A stretch of 64,000 bases of DNA from Teredinibacter franksiae (GCF_014218805.1 NZ_JACJUV010000001.1:2368501-2432500), one strand, 5' to 3'; positions 46,738 to 54,348 are shown, counted from the first letter of the stretch. The notes: generated by a model not told the origin, from the letters alone. A program made the numbers and translations.

Positions 46738-48099
46738 ATGGGTTTAAGTGCAAAATTATTTTTTGATGTTACTGATACTGAAACCTTATGTAGGAGAATT
46801 TCTCTAACGCCAGAGCAAATCGAGGATGCAAGGGATAAAAAGGATAAGCTTCTAGAATTAATTAAGCCCGAGCTATCCTCTTCACTAGAGACTTCTGTAA
46901 AACACTGGCTACAGGGTTCATATAAGAATCACACGCTTATTAGACCAATTCAGAAAGGTAATGAATTTGATATAGATGTAGGTATCTATATCTTGTGCAA
47001 TGCAGAGGAAGAAGGTTTTTCTGCACTTGAGGTGAAAAATTTAAATAGGCAAGTCCTTGAGTGGTTCGTATCAAATAGACCCGAGGCAAAGCTTGAGAAT
47101 AGTAAGACGAGCTGCGAAAGACTAAGTTACCCATCATCTTTTCATATAGATATCCCAATTTACTATTTCGATAGTGACTCGAATATCTGTAAGCTTGCTA
47201 CGCAAGATGACGAATGGATTAATAGCGACCCAAAAGCGCTACAGGACTGGTTCAATAGTAAAACGTCTGGCCTATCTTCGAAATCATTATCCCAGCTTAG
47301 AAGAGTAATTAAGTACCTTAAAACATGGAGTGCCATTAAGGGAAAAGATGATGGTATTACCATCCCTTCGATAGCTATTACAGTTTTAGTAGTTTTAAAC
47401 TACATAGAGGCGGAAGACGATGATGATTCATTTGTAGAAACTACCATAAAAATTATGGATTATGTTTCTGAAAATACGACGCTTGACAATCCTGTTCAGA
47501 GCGGGGAACTATTTGGATTTAAAGATAATGACCACATAAATATAAGGCAGAAGGCACTGGCGCTTAAAAATTCATGTGAGTTTATCAGTCAGTCAACGGA
47601 TAGTTTCCAGCAGTACGTATTATGGAGCGCTACATTTGAACACATGTTCCCGCCATTTATTGAGAGGGCAGATGAAGTATCTAAAAATACCAACCTTCCA
47701 GCTATCACAACCCCTCCTAAAATTAGAGTCCGCCATAACGACAAAAGAAAAAATTCACTATCAAATAATATCACGAGTGAAATAAGAGTATTTAGAGATG
47801 AAGAGCTCTATTTCTCTATTGATAATAAAGGGGATTACAGTCAAACAGCTGAAGTACATTGGATCGTAAGAAATCAAGACGCCGAGGCTATGAGGGTAAA
47901 TGACCTTGGGCATACAACTGTGTTGAGCGTTGAGGATGAACGTTATGAAGGGTGTAGCTATAGCGGTACGCATTACATGGAATGCTTAATACTAGATCAG
48001 AATAATATTAAAGGTATCGGTGCAGTTAAGGTTCGAATAACTGGATTTTCTCGCCCATTGAGAAACCCACCAAGAAAAAAACACTATAAAGGTCGATAG
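46738..48099 (+). CDS. CBASS CD-NTase (cGAS/DncV-like) with C-terminal AGS-C-like sensor
   Basis: 453 residues, start ATG 46738 preceded by AGAGGGAATT. The nucleotidyltransferase core has the GS motif at Gly60-Ser61 (HWLQGSYKNHTLIRP), the metal-binding pair Asp78/Asp80 (GNEFDIDVGIYI) and a third Asp138 (SFHIDIPIYYF), all intact. A helical OAS-like domain follows (LRRVIKYLKTWSAI). The C-terminal 110 residues (AEVHWIVRNQDAEAMRVNDL; YSGTHYMECLILDQN) match the AGS-C type sensor domain associated with SMODS/AGS nucleotidyltransferases. These enzymes make cyclic oligonucleotides after phage infection. The stop is 2 bases from a Cap15-like effector gene. No E1/E2 or HORMA/TRIP13 genes are present, so a type I system. 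The identity of the cyclic product cannot be read from sequence. Confidence 0.92.
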   Translation: MGLSAKLFFDVTDTETLCRRISLTPEQIEDARDKKDKLLELIKPELSSSLETSVKHWLQGSYKNHTLIRPIQKGNEFDIDVGIYILCNAEEEGFSALEVKNLNRQVLEWFVSNRPEAKLENSKTSCERLSYPSSFHIDIPIYYFDSDSNICKLATQDDEWINSDPKALQDWFNSKTSGLSSKSLSQLRRVIKYLKTWSAIKGKDDGITIPSIAITVLVVLNYIEAEDDDDSFVETTIKIMDYVSENTTLDNPVQSGELFGFKDNDHINIRQKALALKNSCEFISQSTDSFQQYVLWSATFEHMFPPFIERADEVSKNTNLPAITTPPKIRVRHNDKRKNSLSNNITSEIRVFRDEELYFSIDNKGDYSQTAEVHWIVRNQDAEAMRVNDLGHTTVLSVEDERYEGCSYSGTHYMECLILDQNNIKGIGAVKVRITGFSRPLRNPPRKKHYKGR

Positions 48100-48101
48100 G
48101 T

Positions 48102-48761
48102 ATGTGGAAGGTATTTCCTAAGGTTGGGCTTCTTAAAGTGCTGTTTTCAATTTTCTCTGCACTGTTTTTGACGGTGCTTATAATAGTTGTAGGTGGCGAC
48201 CAAGGCGCCGGACTAACCTGGGGTGATTTTGGCGCAGCCTTTAGGCTAGCGACACCTATAACACTAATTTTTATTGGTTTCATATATGTAGTTGGAAAAT
48301 GGGGATGGCTGTTTCTCTGGAAGGCGCCAATCCTCGGTCGGGTCATGCATGCCTCTGTATGCCCCAACTTAAATGGGAAGTGGTTAGGTAAAATCCAATC
48401 CAGCTATAGAGATGCTGATGGTAACAACGCTGCTAAGGATGTCGAACTCACTATTAAAGCCGACATATTTGGGTTTGATATCAGTTTGCGTTCGTCTGAC
48501 GGATACCAAGATAGCAAAGTAATTCAGAGTGAACTATACAAAGACCCTAGAACAAATACTTTCTATTTGTCCTATATTTTCGAGGCATCTGTGCCTATTC
48601 CAGATGAATCGGACGACCGAGCTTTTGAAGGCGCTGCAAAACTTGAGATTATCGTAAGTGCTGAGGATACTGTTTTGAAAGGAACATACTGGACTAATAG
48701 GGCGTGGCAGCGCGGGAAAAATACAGCTGGTGTTTTAACTATAACGAGAGAAAACAGTTAA
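48102..48761 (+). CDS. Cap15-like CBASS effector (2TM plus beta-rich domain)
   Basis: 219 residues. Two N-terminal membrane helices (about 9-30 and 49-72) are followed by a beta-rich domain from about residue 88 (CPNLNGKWLGKIQSSY) to the end (GTYWTNRAWQRGKNTAGVLT). This 2TM/beta-barrel layout matches the S-2TMbeta family, whose member Cap15 binds a cyclic dinucleotide in the barrel and damages the inner membrane. It follows the CD-NTase by 2 bases and is read in the same cassette. The attC site begins within its stop codon, so the pair ends exactly at a cassette boundary. Confidence 0.88.
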   Translation: MWKVFPKVGLLKVLFSIFSALFLTVLIIVVGGDQGAGLTWGDFGAAFRLATPITLIFIGFIYVVGKWGWLFLWKAPILGRVMHASVCPNLNGKWLGKIQSSYRDADGNNAAKDVELTIKADIFGFDISLRSSDGYQDSKVIQSELYKDPRTNTFYLSYIFEASVPIPDESDDRAFEGAAKLEIIVSAEDTVLKGTYWTNRAWQRGKNTAGVLTITRENS

Positions 48762-48873
48762 CAAACGGCTCCACGCAGACGCCCAAACCTACGCTATTTT
48801 TGTGGGTTTCGCTGCGCTACACGCTACCACAAAAACCTCTCCGGCTTGGGCGCTGGTGAGCCGGGCGTTATAC
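48756..48873 (+). repeat. attC site 6, ending the CBASS cassette
   Basis: From AGTTAAC, which overlaps the effector stop, to GTTATAC. Palindrome parts are ctatttttgtgggttt / gctaccacaaaaacct and cacgcagacgcccaa / cttgggcgctggtg. It marks the 3' edge of the two-gene CBASS cassette. Confidence 0.92.
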
Positions 48874-48886
48874 CTAAGGTTGTGAG

Positions 48887-48967
48887 ATGAGTATTTTTAA
48901 AATCGATATTACAAAAGAACAGACAAATAAGACAGCCATATTAAAAAAAGTACAGTCGAATAGTTAG
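48887..48967 (+). pseudogene. Cassette 7 start, cut by transposase-element sequence
   Basis: After attC 6 a new frame begins (MSIFKIDITKEQTNKT) with a fair ribosome site, but at 48925 it enters the repeated sequence aaataagacagccatatta that flanks the transposase copies and stops after 26 codons. The rest of the cassette is lost or displaced. Confidence 0.7.
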
Positions 48968-48970
48968 TGG
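48925..48970. repeat. Transposase-element end repeat, copy 1
   Basis: aaataagacagccatatta plus aaaagtacagtcgaatag recurs at 52461-52490 (partial) and 53947-53993, at the same side of two transposase copies. It marks the outer 3' end of the IS200-like element. Confidence 0.75.
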
Positions 48971-49113
48971 GTTTATAGGCTAGGTTGTTAATATTTTTCC
49001 TCGTTACCTGTGTGCCAAAAATAGGCGCCAAATGGCTAAAGTAGCCAATTTTCGAACGAGCTTAATCCTCTCTTCGGGAGAAAGTGGGGCGGGCTTAATA
49101 TCGGTTGGGAGTG

Positions 49114-50091
49114 TTAGTGGAGTATCGCTTCACAATTGGCGTACGCCGGCCTTCTTTGCAGCCCTAATGCCTTTGCTGCAAGCATTAGCTTTTCCTTACA
49201 GCCAACCAAACTTTTGAATTTAGACTCAAACTGGGTGGTCAGTACAAGCCATTCGCGGCTGGAGATATTGAGTCGCTCAAGAATGGGGGGTAAGTTGTTG
49301 TCGATAAAGCCACGTTTGTCTTCACGAATAGCCCTTCCGGTAATATCCACAAGCTGCACGTAATCTTGTAAATGAAAGGGTAGGCCCTGGGGCATGGGTT
49401 CTCTTGGGTTACCCACAAATTCGGCGAGCTTTAACGGTTGTGGGTTATTAGTCTCTTGGTTTTCAATACGGCGTTTTATTGAGGTGTGGTCAGAGCTTTC
49501 TGGTGTCTTGGCCATTCTGGCTCGAATGGGGTTCAAATCCACATAGGCCATACAGGCGGCTAAGGCTTTTTCATCGAGCAACGCTTGTGATTTAAACCGA
49601 CTTTCCCAAAAGCGTCCTGTACATTGGTCTTCGGCGTTGGCCATACGGGCAATGGGTTCGTTTAAGGCCCACATCAAGCGGCTGATATTGGCTAGTTCAA
49701 GCCGCCATTGATCCAGCTTTTCTTTAACGGCAAGCCATTGGGCCTCGTCGAGCGGTTCACTTTTTGCAAACTTCTGAGTTAAGAGGGTGCCCTTGTAAAG
49801 CTTGTGCCAGCGTTCACATACTTCTAGGTCCGTTAGGCTTTGGGCTTCAGCCATATTGATGTGTAGCACCACATGGTGGTGGTTACTCATAACGGCATAG
49901 GCGCATACGTCAATACAGAATACCTCACCGAGGAATAGAATACGGTCTTCAACCCATTGACGGCGGTACTCGTAATCTTTGCCTGTTAGAGAATCAAGCC
50001 CACAGAGGAATGCACGGCGTACGCAGCGGGAGGTGCAGTGGTAGTAAGGTGTGGCTTCTAGGGAGATTTGTTGCTTCCTTGGGCGGGGCAT
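49114..50091 (-). CDS. REP-associated tyrosine (IS200-like, Y1) transposase
   Basis: 325 residues. The HUH motif is SNHHHVVLHI (His71-73), and the catalytic Tyr is in ACMAYVDLNPIRARMAKT. A long C-terminal part (EWLVLTTQFESKFKSLVGCK) is usual for the larger RAYT-like proteins. Such enzymes move short repeats or themselves by single-strand chemistry. It lies on the strand opposite to the cassettes, inside the array. A partial second copy follows at 53987-54330. The ends of the element are suggested by the repeated aaataag block (3' side) and by tgtgggtgtccg-type motifs on the 5' side. Confidence 0.9.
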   Translation of the reverse strand: MPRPRKQQISLEATPYYHCTSRCVRRAFLCGLDSLTGKDYEYRRQWVEDRILFLGEVFCIDVCAYAVMSNHHHVVLHINMAEAQSLTDLEVCERWHKLYKGTLLTQKFAKSEPLDEAQWLAVKEKLDQWRLELANISRLMWALNEPIARMANAEDQCTGRFWESRFKSQALLDEKALAACMAYVDLNPIRARMAKTPESSDHTSIKRRIENQETNNPQPLKLAEFVGNPREPMPQGLPFHLQDYVQLVDITGRAIREDKRGFIDNNLPPILERLNISSREWLVLTTQFESKFKSLVGCKEKLMLAAKALGLQRRPAYANCEAILH

Positions 50092-50209
50092 TGCTCATTC
50101 CATGAGTTTTTTTTGCTGTTGTAATGTACAGTGGTTAATCCCTGGGTTCAAGTGTTAATGTGGGAGTGCAAAAGTGTTTTAGTATTGTCATGAACGAATA
50201 GAGATTCGT

Positions 50210-50581
50210 ATGTGGTACAAACGATTCGGTTTCAAATACCCTGACTCCAGTTATGCTGGCGGCATGGGGTGTTTTAGTATGATTTTCGTGTATGTTGCAT
50301 CACTATCTATGGCCTTTTTTATTGCAGTATTTCTGCAAAATGGTTGGCTGTTCTTTACAGTAATTCCAATATCGTTTTCTGGTTTTTATCTTGCGAAGAA
50401 ATACTTGAGCAACGAAGGGGATAGATTGCGGAGAAAACGGCTCAAGCATCATCTGGATCTAGCTCAAGCTCATATATCGTCAGGCTCTACTCCTAAAGCG
50501 CTAGAGTCCCTTCGTAAAGCAAAAATTTACGGCGAGCTACCAACAGAATTACAAGAATTTAAACATAGAAACAATGAATAG
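50210..50581 (+). CDS. Small membrane protein of unknown function
   Basis: 123 residues from ATG 50210. Two hydrophobic segments (about 22-45 and 48-64) are followed by a basic cytoplasmic helical region (EGDRLRRKRLKHHLDLAQAH) with a short repeat-like tail (TPKALESLRKAKIY). No family recognised. It is on the cassette strand, so it may be an older cassette whose attC has decayed. Confidence 0.65.
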   Translation: MWYKRFGFKYPDSSYAGGMGCFSMIFVYVASLSMAFFIAVFLQNGWLFFTVIPISFSGFYLAKKYLSNEGDRLRRKRLKHHLDLAQAHISSGSTPKALESLRKAKIYGELPTELQEFKHRNNE

Positions 50582-50672
50582 TGAATCGCCATACAAGTTT
50601 ATCAACAGAACATTTTGGCCGTTGCTTTGTTTTTTGTAAATATTTATACCTAAAAATCATTAGGGAATCGGT

Positions 50673-50915
50673 ATGATGACTACGAAAAAATTTCTCTCTG
50701 CTTTAGCATTGATTTGCTGTGTCACTAGCTGTGTTGCTACTACTTCCGATCATATTGAGAAAGCGAAGGGTTATCACGAAAGAGCTGCAGAGCATCAGTC
50801 TATCGGCGAATCTGAGGTGGCGGAAGAAGAGAGACGTAAGGGTGATGAGGCGTATAAGGAGGCAATTAGCCCACCCTCGTTATTATCTGAGATATTTAAC
50901 CGAATATTTCGGTAG
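50673..50915 (+). CDS. Small lipoprotein
   Basis: 80 residues with a lipoprotein signal (LICCVTSCVA, lipobox VTSC). The short mature part is highly charged and helical (KAKGYHERAAEHQSIGESEV). A sequence of this kind is common among small envelope lipoproteins; the function is unknown. It sits on the cassette strand. Confidence 0.6.
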   Translation: MMTTKKFLSALALICCVTSCVATTSDHIEKAKGYHERAAEHQSIGESEVAEEERRKGDEAYKEAISPPSLLSEIFNRIFR

Positions 50916-51069
50916 TATTTTCAATGGTGGAGTCGCATAAACAAATGTTATGAGCGCGGCGGTTCGAAAATAAATGAAACGAGTCAAGTGTTTGATTTAC
51001 GGCACGTTGTAGAGAGTCTCGCGGCGTTAAAGTAAGTCGGGTCTTTGTATCTCACCTGCTCTGTTCCTG

Positions 51070-51543
51070 GTGCCAAATAGCGCCTTGTGGACGAACTTTG
51101 AATTGTACGGGGACCCTAGACTAGCAGGTGCTCGCTGCCAAGATGTAATGACTGACTATAAGAAAATCAAAATACTGCCACGGTACAGTAAAATCCGTTC
51201 GCTTGACGTCTCGATAATACATCGTAAATCACTTCGGTGGCTGGAAGAGAGATTGCGAGAGTTACGCGGGCTTAAAAGTGTAGTTGTTACACATCACGGT
51301 CCAAGTGAAAAATCAGTTCCTGAAGAGTATATTGGTGATGTTGTCACTTCATCTTATGTGTCTAATTATGTGTCTAATTTGGAAAGTACTATATTGGAAT
51401 ATGAACCAGATCTCTGGCTTCATGGGCATCTACATAATTCATCATCATATAAGCTTGGCGATTGCCAAATAGCATGGAATCCAAAGGGTTATTCCGATGA
51501 ATTAAATCCAGATTTTGACAGTAGATTGGTAGTAAATGTATGA
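51070..51543 (+). pseudogene. C-terminal part of a metallophosphoesterase
   Basis: From GTG 51070 the frame (157 codons) contains SVVVTHHGPSEKSV and DLWLHGHLHNSSSY, the last two metal-binding motifs (GxxH and GHxH) of calcineurin-like phosphoesterases. The N-terminal D-x-H and GD motifs are absent and the region upstream does not supply them. It is a truncated cassette gene, ending at a degenerate attC. Confidence 0.75.
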
Positions 51544-51625
51544 CAAAAGTATCTTGAGCGACCTTTTTTGCGTTGCCTGAAAAGGCTAAGCAACACAAAA
51601 AAGGTGCAAAATTCTGGCGTTATGT
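51536..51625 (+). repeat. Degenerate attC site
   Basis: A palindrome ccttttttgcgttgcc / ggctaagcaacacaaaaaagg lies between the phosphoesterase stop and a GTTATGT core-like end. The inverse core site is poor (TATGACA), so it may be inactive. Confidence 0.6.
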
Positions 51626-51650
51626 TTGAGTTGAACCAAGAGTAAAATTC

Positions 51651-52196
51651 ATGAAAAAGTATTCAGTTTTATTTTTCTGCACCATTTTTATGGGTTGTGT
51701 AAATGTCCCAGATTATGTACCTAAGGTTGATTCTAAAGTCGCATCTATAGCGATTACTTCAGCTAATGATTCTACAAAAACGACTGTGCGGACATTGGCT
51801 GGATTTGTCTTTGAAGGGAAGTGTCAACAATTCGAAGAAGGCACCAGACTTGGCAATACCCTAAAAAATGAGGGTTTCCAGGAGCTGCACTCTGCAAAAA
51901 TACCCGCGGAGAAAGAAATTACTTTAAGTGTAATTTATGGAGACGCTCGATTTAATGAAAACAGGGCGTGCAATTCTACCGTTAAGTTTTCTCCGGTTGA
52001 AAATCATCAATATGCAGCGTTCCTTGAGGTCTCGGATGAGGGGATGAAATGTTCGCTTTCAATACAAGATGAAACGTTAAAAGAGGTGGTCTCACTTTCT
52101 ATTCCAGAGTATGCGTGTGAGGTTCAGGGAGTTGCACCTTACAAAAATATGCAGCCAGCAGTTACTGAGTATGATTTTAAAGTTCAGTATAGGTAG
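51651..52196 (+). CDS. Cassette lipoprotein of unknown function
   Basis: 181 residues from ATG 51651. The signal contains FCTIFMGCVNVP, a lipobox-like MGC. The mature part is beta-rich with four Cys (FEGKCQQFEEG; RACNSTVKFS; GMKCSLSIQD; YACEVQGVAP), suggesting two disulfides. It ends right at the left half of a split attC. No family recognised. Lipoproteins recur in this array (44708, 50673, 51651). Confidence 0.65.
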   Translation: MKKYSVLFFCTIFMGCVNVPDYVPKVDSKVASIAITSANDSTKTTVRTLAGFVFEGKCQQFEEGTRLGNTLKNEGFQELHSAKIPAEKEITLSVIYGDARFNENRACNSTVKFSPVENHQYAAFLEVSDEGMKCSLSIQDETLKEVVSLSIPEYACEVQGVAPYKNMQPAVTEYDFKVQYR

Positions 52197-52198
52197 CA

Positions 52199-52235
52199 AC
52201 ATAACCAGTAGCTGCACGCGGACCCATTTTGCTAT
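52199..52235 (+). repeat. Left half of a split attC
   Basis: aacataaccagtagctgcac then gcggacc resembles the left arms of the intact attC sites (for example acaaacggctccacgcag at site 6). The right half is found at 52491-52573 beyond inserted material. Confidence 0.6.
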
Positions 52236-52460
52236 CGGGTCAGAAGAGCCGAAGCCCCGTATGCCCACCGAACCGTGCGTACGGGTCACGTACGCTGCTC
52301 CTCACATTAAACGTGACCAACGACGAAGACTAAACCGGTGTTTCTTCATTTCGGTCTAGCGGATAAACTGCTTCAGCTCACCAATAAAATACGCATTGGG
52401 ATAAGCTCTTTCTACCGCATTGCTGCGCGAAAGTGCCAAGCGCTTATTGTTGGACAAGCT
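52236..52460 (-). other. 3' fragment of a group II intron in an attC bottom strand
   Basis: On the minus strand, a 33-codon frame (ALSRSNAVERAYPNAYFIGE to the stop at 52356) resembles the C-terminal end of an intron-encoded reverse transcriptase/maturase. About 50 bases later comes a domain V-like stem (gagcagcgtacgtgaccc / gtacgcacggttc, GTGA loop) and then domain VI (catacgggg-cttcggctc) ending in gacccgat. The 3' exon is the bottom strand of an attC left half. This position and orientation are those of group IIC-attC introns. The 5' part is missing. Confidence 0.7.
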
Positions 52461-52490
52461 AAATAAGACAGCCATATTAAGAAAAAGTAG
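52461..52490. repeat. Transposase-element end repeat, copy 2 (partial)
   Basis: aaataagacagccatattaa then gaaaaagtag, matching 48925-48970 and 53947-53993. It sits between the intron fragment and the right half of the split attC, so it may mark the deletion point that removed the intron's 5' part. Confidence 0.7.
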
Positions 52491-52573
52491 TTAGCGCATC
52501 ACTCGTTTGTATAGTTGCTGCGCCCCATAATATACAAGCTTCATGCAATCTGCCGCTGCTGAAAACGTTATAT
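52491..52573 (+). repeat. Right half of the split attC
   Basis: A palindrome arm around tttgtatagttgctgcgccc / aatatacaagc and tgccgctgctgaaaac leads to GTTATAT, a core-like site. It resembles the right side of attC 3. Confidence 0.6.
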
Positions 52574-53085
52574 TTGCAGGAGTGTTTTAGGTGAATATGG
52601 GGTTAGTTTTCGCAGCCTTCACCATACGTATATTTTGAAGGTTGCCAAACTATTGTTTGTGAAGGGAAGGTTGATTGCATATGCGTTACAGGCGATATTT
52701 TGCTTGGCTATCAAGAAATGGATAGTGTTTTTATAAGCAAAGTAGAATATTAATTAAAAGATAAAGGTGGTTTCCCAATTCAAGAAATTGATTTCGCGAT
52801 TTTAAACAGCGAAGTTACTATCGGCAAAAATTTACGAGCTTCTACGAAGTGGAGGATATAAGCAGTATTGCCGTGAAACTTAGTTCACATAACGATATTG
52901 CGAAAAAAAAGGAAAACAGATCGCAAGGGTGAAGTTTTTTAATTCCTCTTGCCAATGACGAAAAGCGATGATTTTAGACTACCATCACTACTCGTACAAA
53001 GGTATTGAAAGTAAGATGTTTGCTATAATTTTTATGTGGGGTGGGGCGGGCCGAATGGTATAGATAGCCACACTTGATAAATATG
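52574..53085 (+). pseudogene. Decayed cassette with frame-broken coding remnants
   Basis: No intact gene. A frame at about 52608-52753 reads YFEGCQTIVCEGKVDCICVT followed by GDILLGYQEMD, and a second at about 52764-52861 reads GGFPIQEIDFAILNSEV. Both stop early and have no start. The sequence looks like a former cassette gene after several frame breaks. Confidence 0.5.
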
Positions 53086-53160
53086 GCGGAGAGCGTTTTT
53101 GTGTATGTTGCGTAGCCCCATTTTACACAAAAACGCTGGGGCATGGCGAATGAAGGTATG
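53085..53160 (+). repeat. attC-like hairpin remnant
   Basis: agcgtttttgtgtatgttg and tacacaaaaacgct pair around gcgtagccccatt, in the manner of the central arms of the intact attC sites (compare site 6). Flanking core sites are not recognisable. Confidence 0.5.
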
Positions 53161-53194
53161 GTGGCAGTTGAGAGATGTTTTGCGCTGCGAGAGC

Positions 53195-53281
53195 GAGTTC
53201 AGTCGAGGGGCTGGATGCGGGAAAACCGCACGTGCGGATCTGTGTGGGGGGCTTTGTGTGAATGACGCTCCTACCATGACT
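53195..53281 (+). other. Group II intron 3'-end remnant (domains V-VI)
   Basis: ggctggatgcgggaaaaccg then cacgtgcggatctg has the stem, bulge and GAAA-type loop of a bacterial group II domain V, followed by a G-rich linker and ctcctaccatgac as a typical 3' end. No reverse transcriptase frame is present. It lies on the + strand just downstream of an attC-like hairpin. Confidence 0.55.
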
Positions 53282-53301
53282 ATTTTAATGGGTTCCGATT
53301 A

Positions 53302-53517
53302 ATGAATAAAATACATTCAAAAAAATTACTTGGCAGTAAGTGGACGGCCACGATACCTAGCAATAAGGAAAAGCATTTCATAGTGTCTGAAGTTGAATTT
53401 GATGATGAAGGCTTGGTTGTTTCATGCAGTATAGAAGCGGTGATGTCGAAACAATCAATGCTGATAAATTGGCATGAGCTAAAAAATGATGGCAACTGGA
53501 TTCATGGCTGGAAATAA
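53302..53517 (+). CDS. TIGR02450-type small tryptophan-rich protein
   Basis: 71 residues. KKLLGSKWTATIPSNKEKHF is the hallmark of the small TIGR02450/Trp-rich family, and the length is normal. Further conserved parts (VEFDDEGLVVSCSIEAVMSK; INWHELKNDGNWIHGWK) follow. The biochemical role is not known. It is on the cassette strand; GCCTAAC 22 bases after its stop may be the start of a decayed attC. Confidence 0.8.
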   Translation: MNKIHSKKLLGSKWTATIPSNKEKHFIVSEVEFDDEGLVVSCSIEAVMSKQSMLINWHELKNDGNWIHGWK

Positions 53518-53744
53518 TCATGTTGATTTGGCGAATACGCCTAACGAGGGCTAACCATCAAAGCTTGACATGTGGGCGTGCATTAAGTACTGCCCATAGA
53601 ATACGGGCAGTACGATAAAGTTGGTATCAGTTTTATCGTGGGAGGATCACAAAGGCCTGTTAACCATTCCTTGTTCAAGCGGATAACCAAAATTATCACG
53701 CTTTTACTGTTATTAAGCAGGCCTTAGTTTCCCGATGCTTTATA

Positions 53745-53938
53745 TCAAATCGTATCAATGCTGTTTAGGTAGTTCTCCAGCATGGTATAGCCCACTGAGT
53801 CTTTGTTATTTCGATCACTGGCATTATTTGGGTTCAGGCCGTTTGCACATTCCCAGTTATCTGGCATGCCGTCGCTATCAGCGGAGGCTGGTGCGCTTTT
53901 CAGTTGCGGTAAGTTTGTTTCCGCCGGGCAGCTAATAT
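53745..53938 (-). pseudogene. Pectate-lyase-like C-terminal fragment
   Basis: A minus-strand frame reads ADSDGMPDNWECANGLNPNN followed by SDRNNKDSVGYTMLENYLNS and a stop at 53745. The DGMPDxWE...NGLNP...GYTxLExYLNS pattern is typical of the Ca-binding C-terminus of secreted pectate lyases and similar polysaccharide enzymes. It is cut on its upstream side at 53947 by the transposase-element end repeat. Confidence 0.75.
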
Positions 53939-53946
53939 AACTAGCT

Positions 53947-53993
53947 AAATAAGACAGCCATATTAAGAAAAAGTACAGTCGAATAGTTAGTGG
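53947..53993. repeat. Transposase-element end repeat, copy 3
   Basis: aaataagacagccatattaa, then aaagtacagtcgaatagtta and gtgg. Here it joins the transposase fragment directly, whereas in copy 1 about 140 extra bases separate the two after gttagtgg. Confidence 0.8.
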
Positions 53994-54330
53994 AATGTCG
54001 CTTCACAATTGGCGTATGCGGGTCTTCTTTGCAAACCTAAAGCTTTTGCAGCAAGCATAAGCTTCTCCTTACAGCCAACTAAACTTTTGAGTTTGGATTC
54101 AAACGGGGTGGTGAGAATAAGCCATTCACGGCTGGAGATATTGAGGCGCTCAAGAATGGGAGGCAAGTCCAGAACCTCCCTGTGCATTTGTCTTTGGCGT
54201 TTGCCATACCGGCAGGCCTACATCAGCGTGCCCTCTGGGTAAAACGGTTGATATTGGCTAGCTCAAGCCGCTATTGACCTAGCTTTTTCTTAACGGCTAG
54301 CCATTGGGCCTCATCGAGCAAATGTTAGTG
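53987..54330 (-). pseudogene. Fragmented second copy of the REP-associated transposase
   Basis: Residues ILERLNISSREWLILTTPFE, then SKLKSLVGCKEKLMLAAKAL and LQRRPAYANCEA match the C-terminal part of the intact copy (49114-50091). Upstream, short pieces of its coding strand (around 54210-54320) follow out of frame and with deletions. No HUH motif remains. Confidence 0.85.
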
Positions 54331-54348
54331 TGGGTGTCCGCAAGTGTG
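54231..54348. repeat. 118-bp direct repeat, left copy
   Basis: ccctctgggtaaaacggttg through gtgtccgcaagtgtg recurs at 56250-56368 with few changes. The interior matches a stretch of the transposase gene (compare 49690-49770), so both copies are transposase remnants. They flank the outer-membrane gene pair. Confidence 0.85.

Noticed and set aside
53587..53612. Perfect inverted repeat gtactgccc / gggcagtac after the TIGR02450 gene
   Set aside because: Considered as attC or terminator, but it lacks core sites and a T run; left unassigned.
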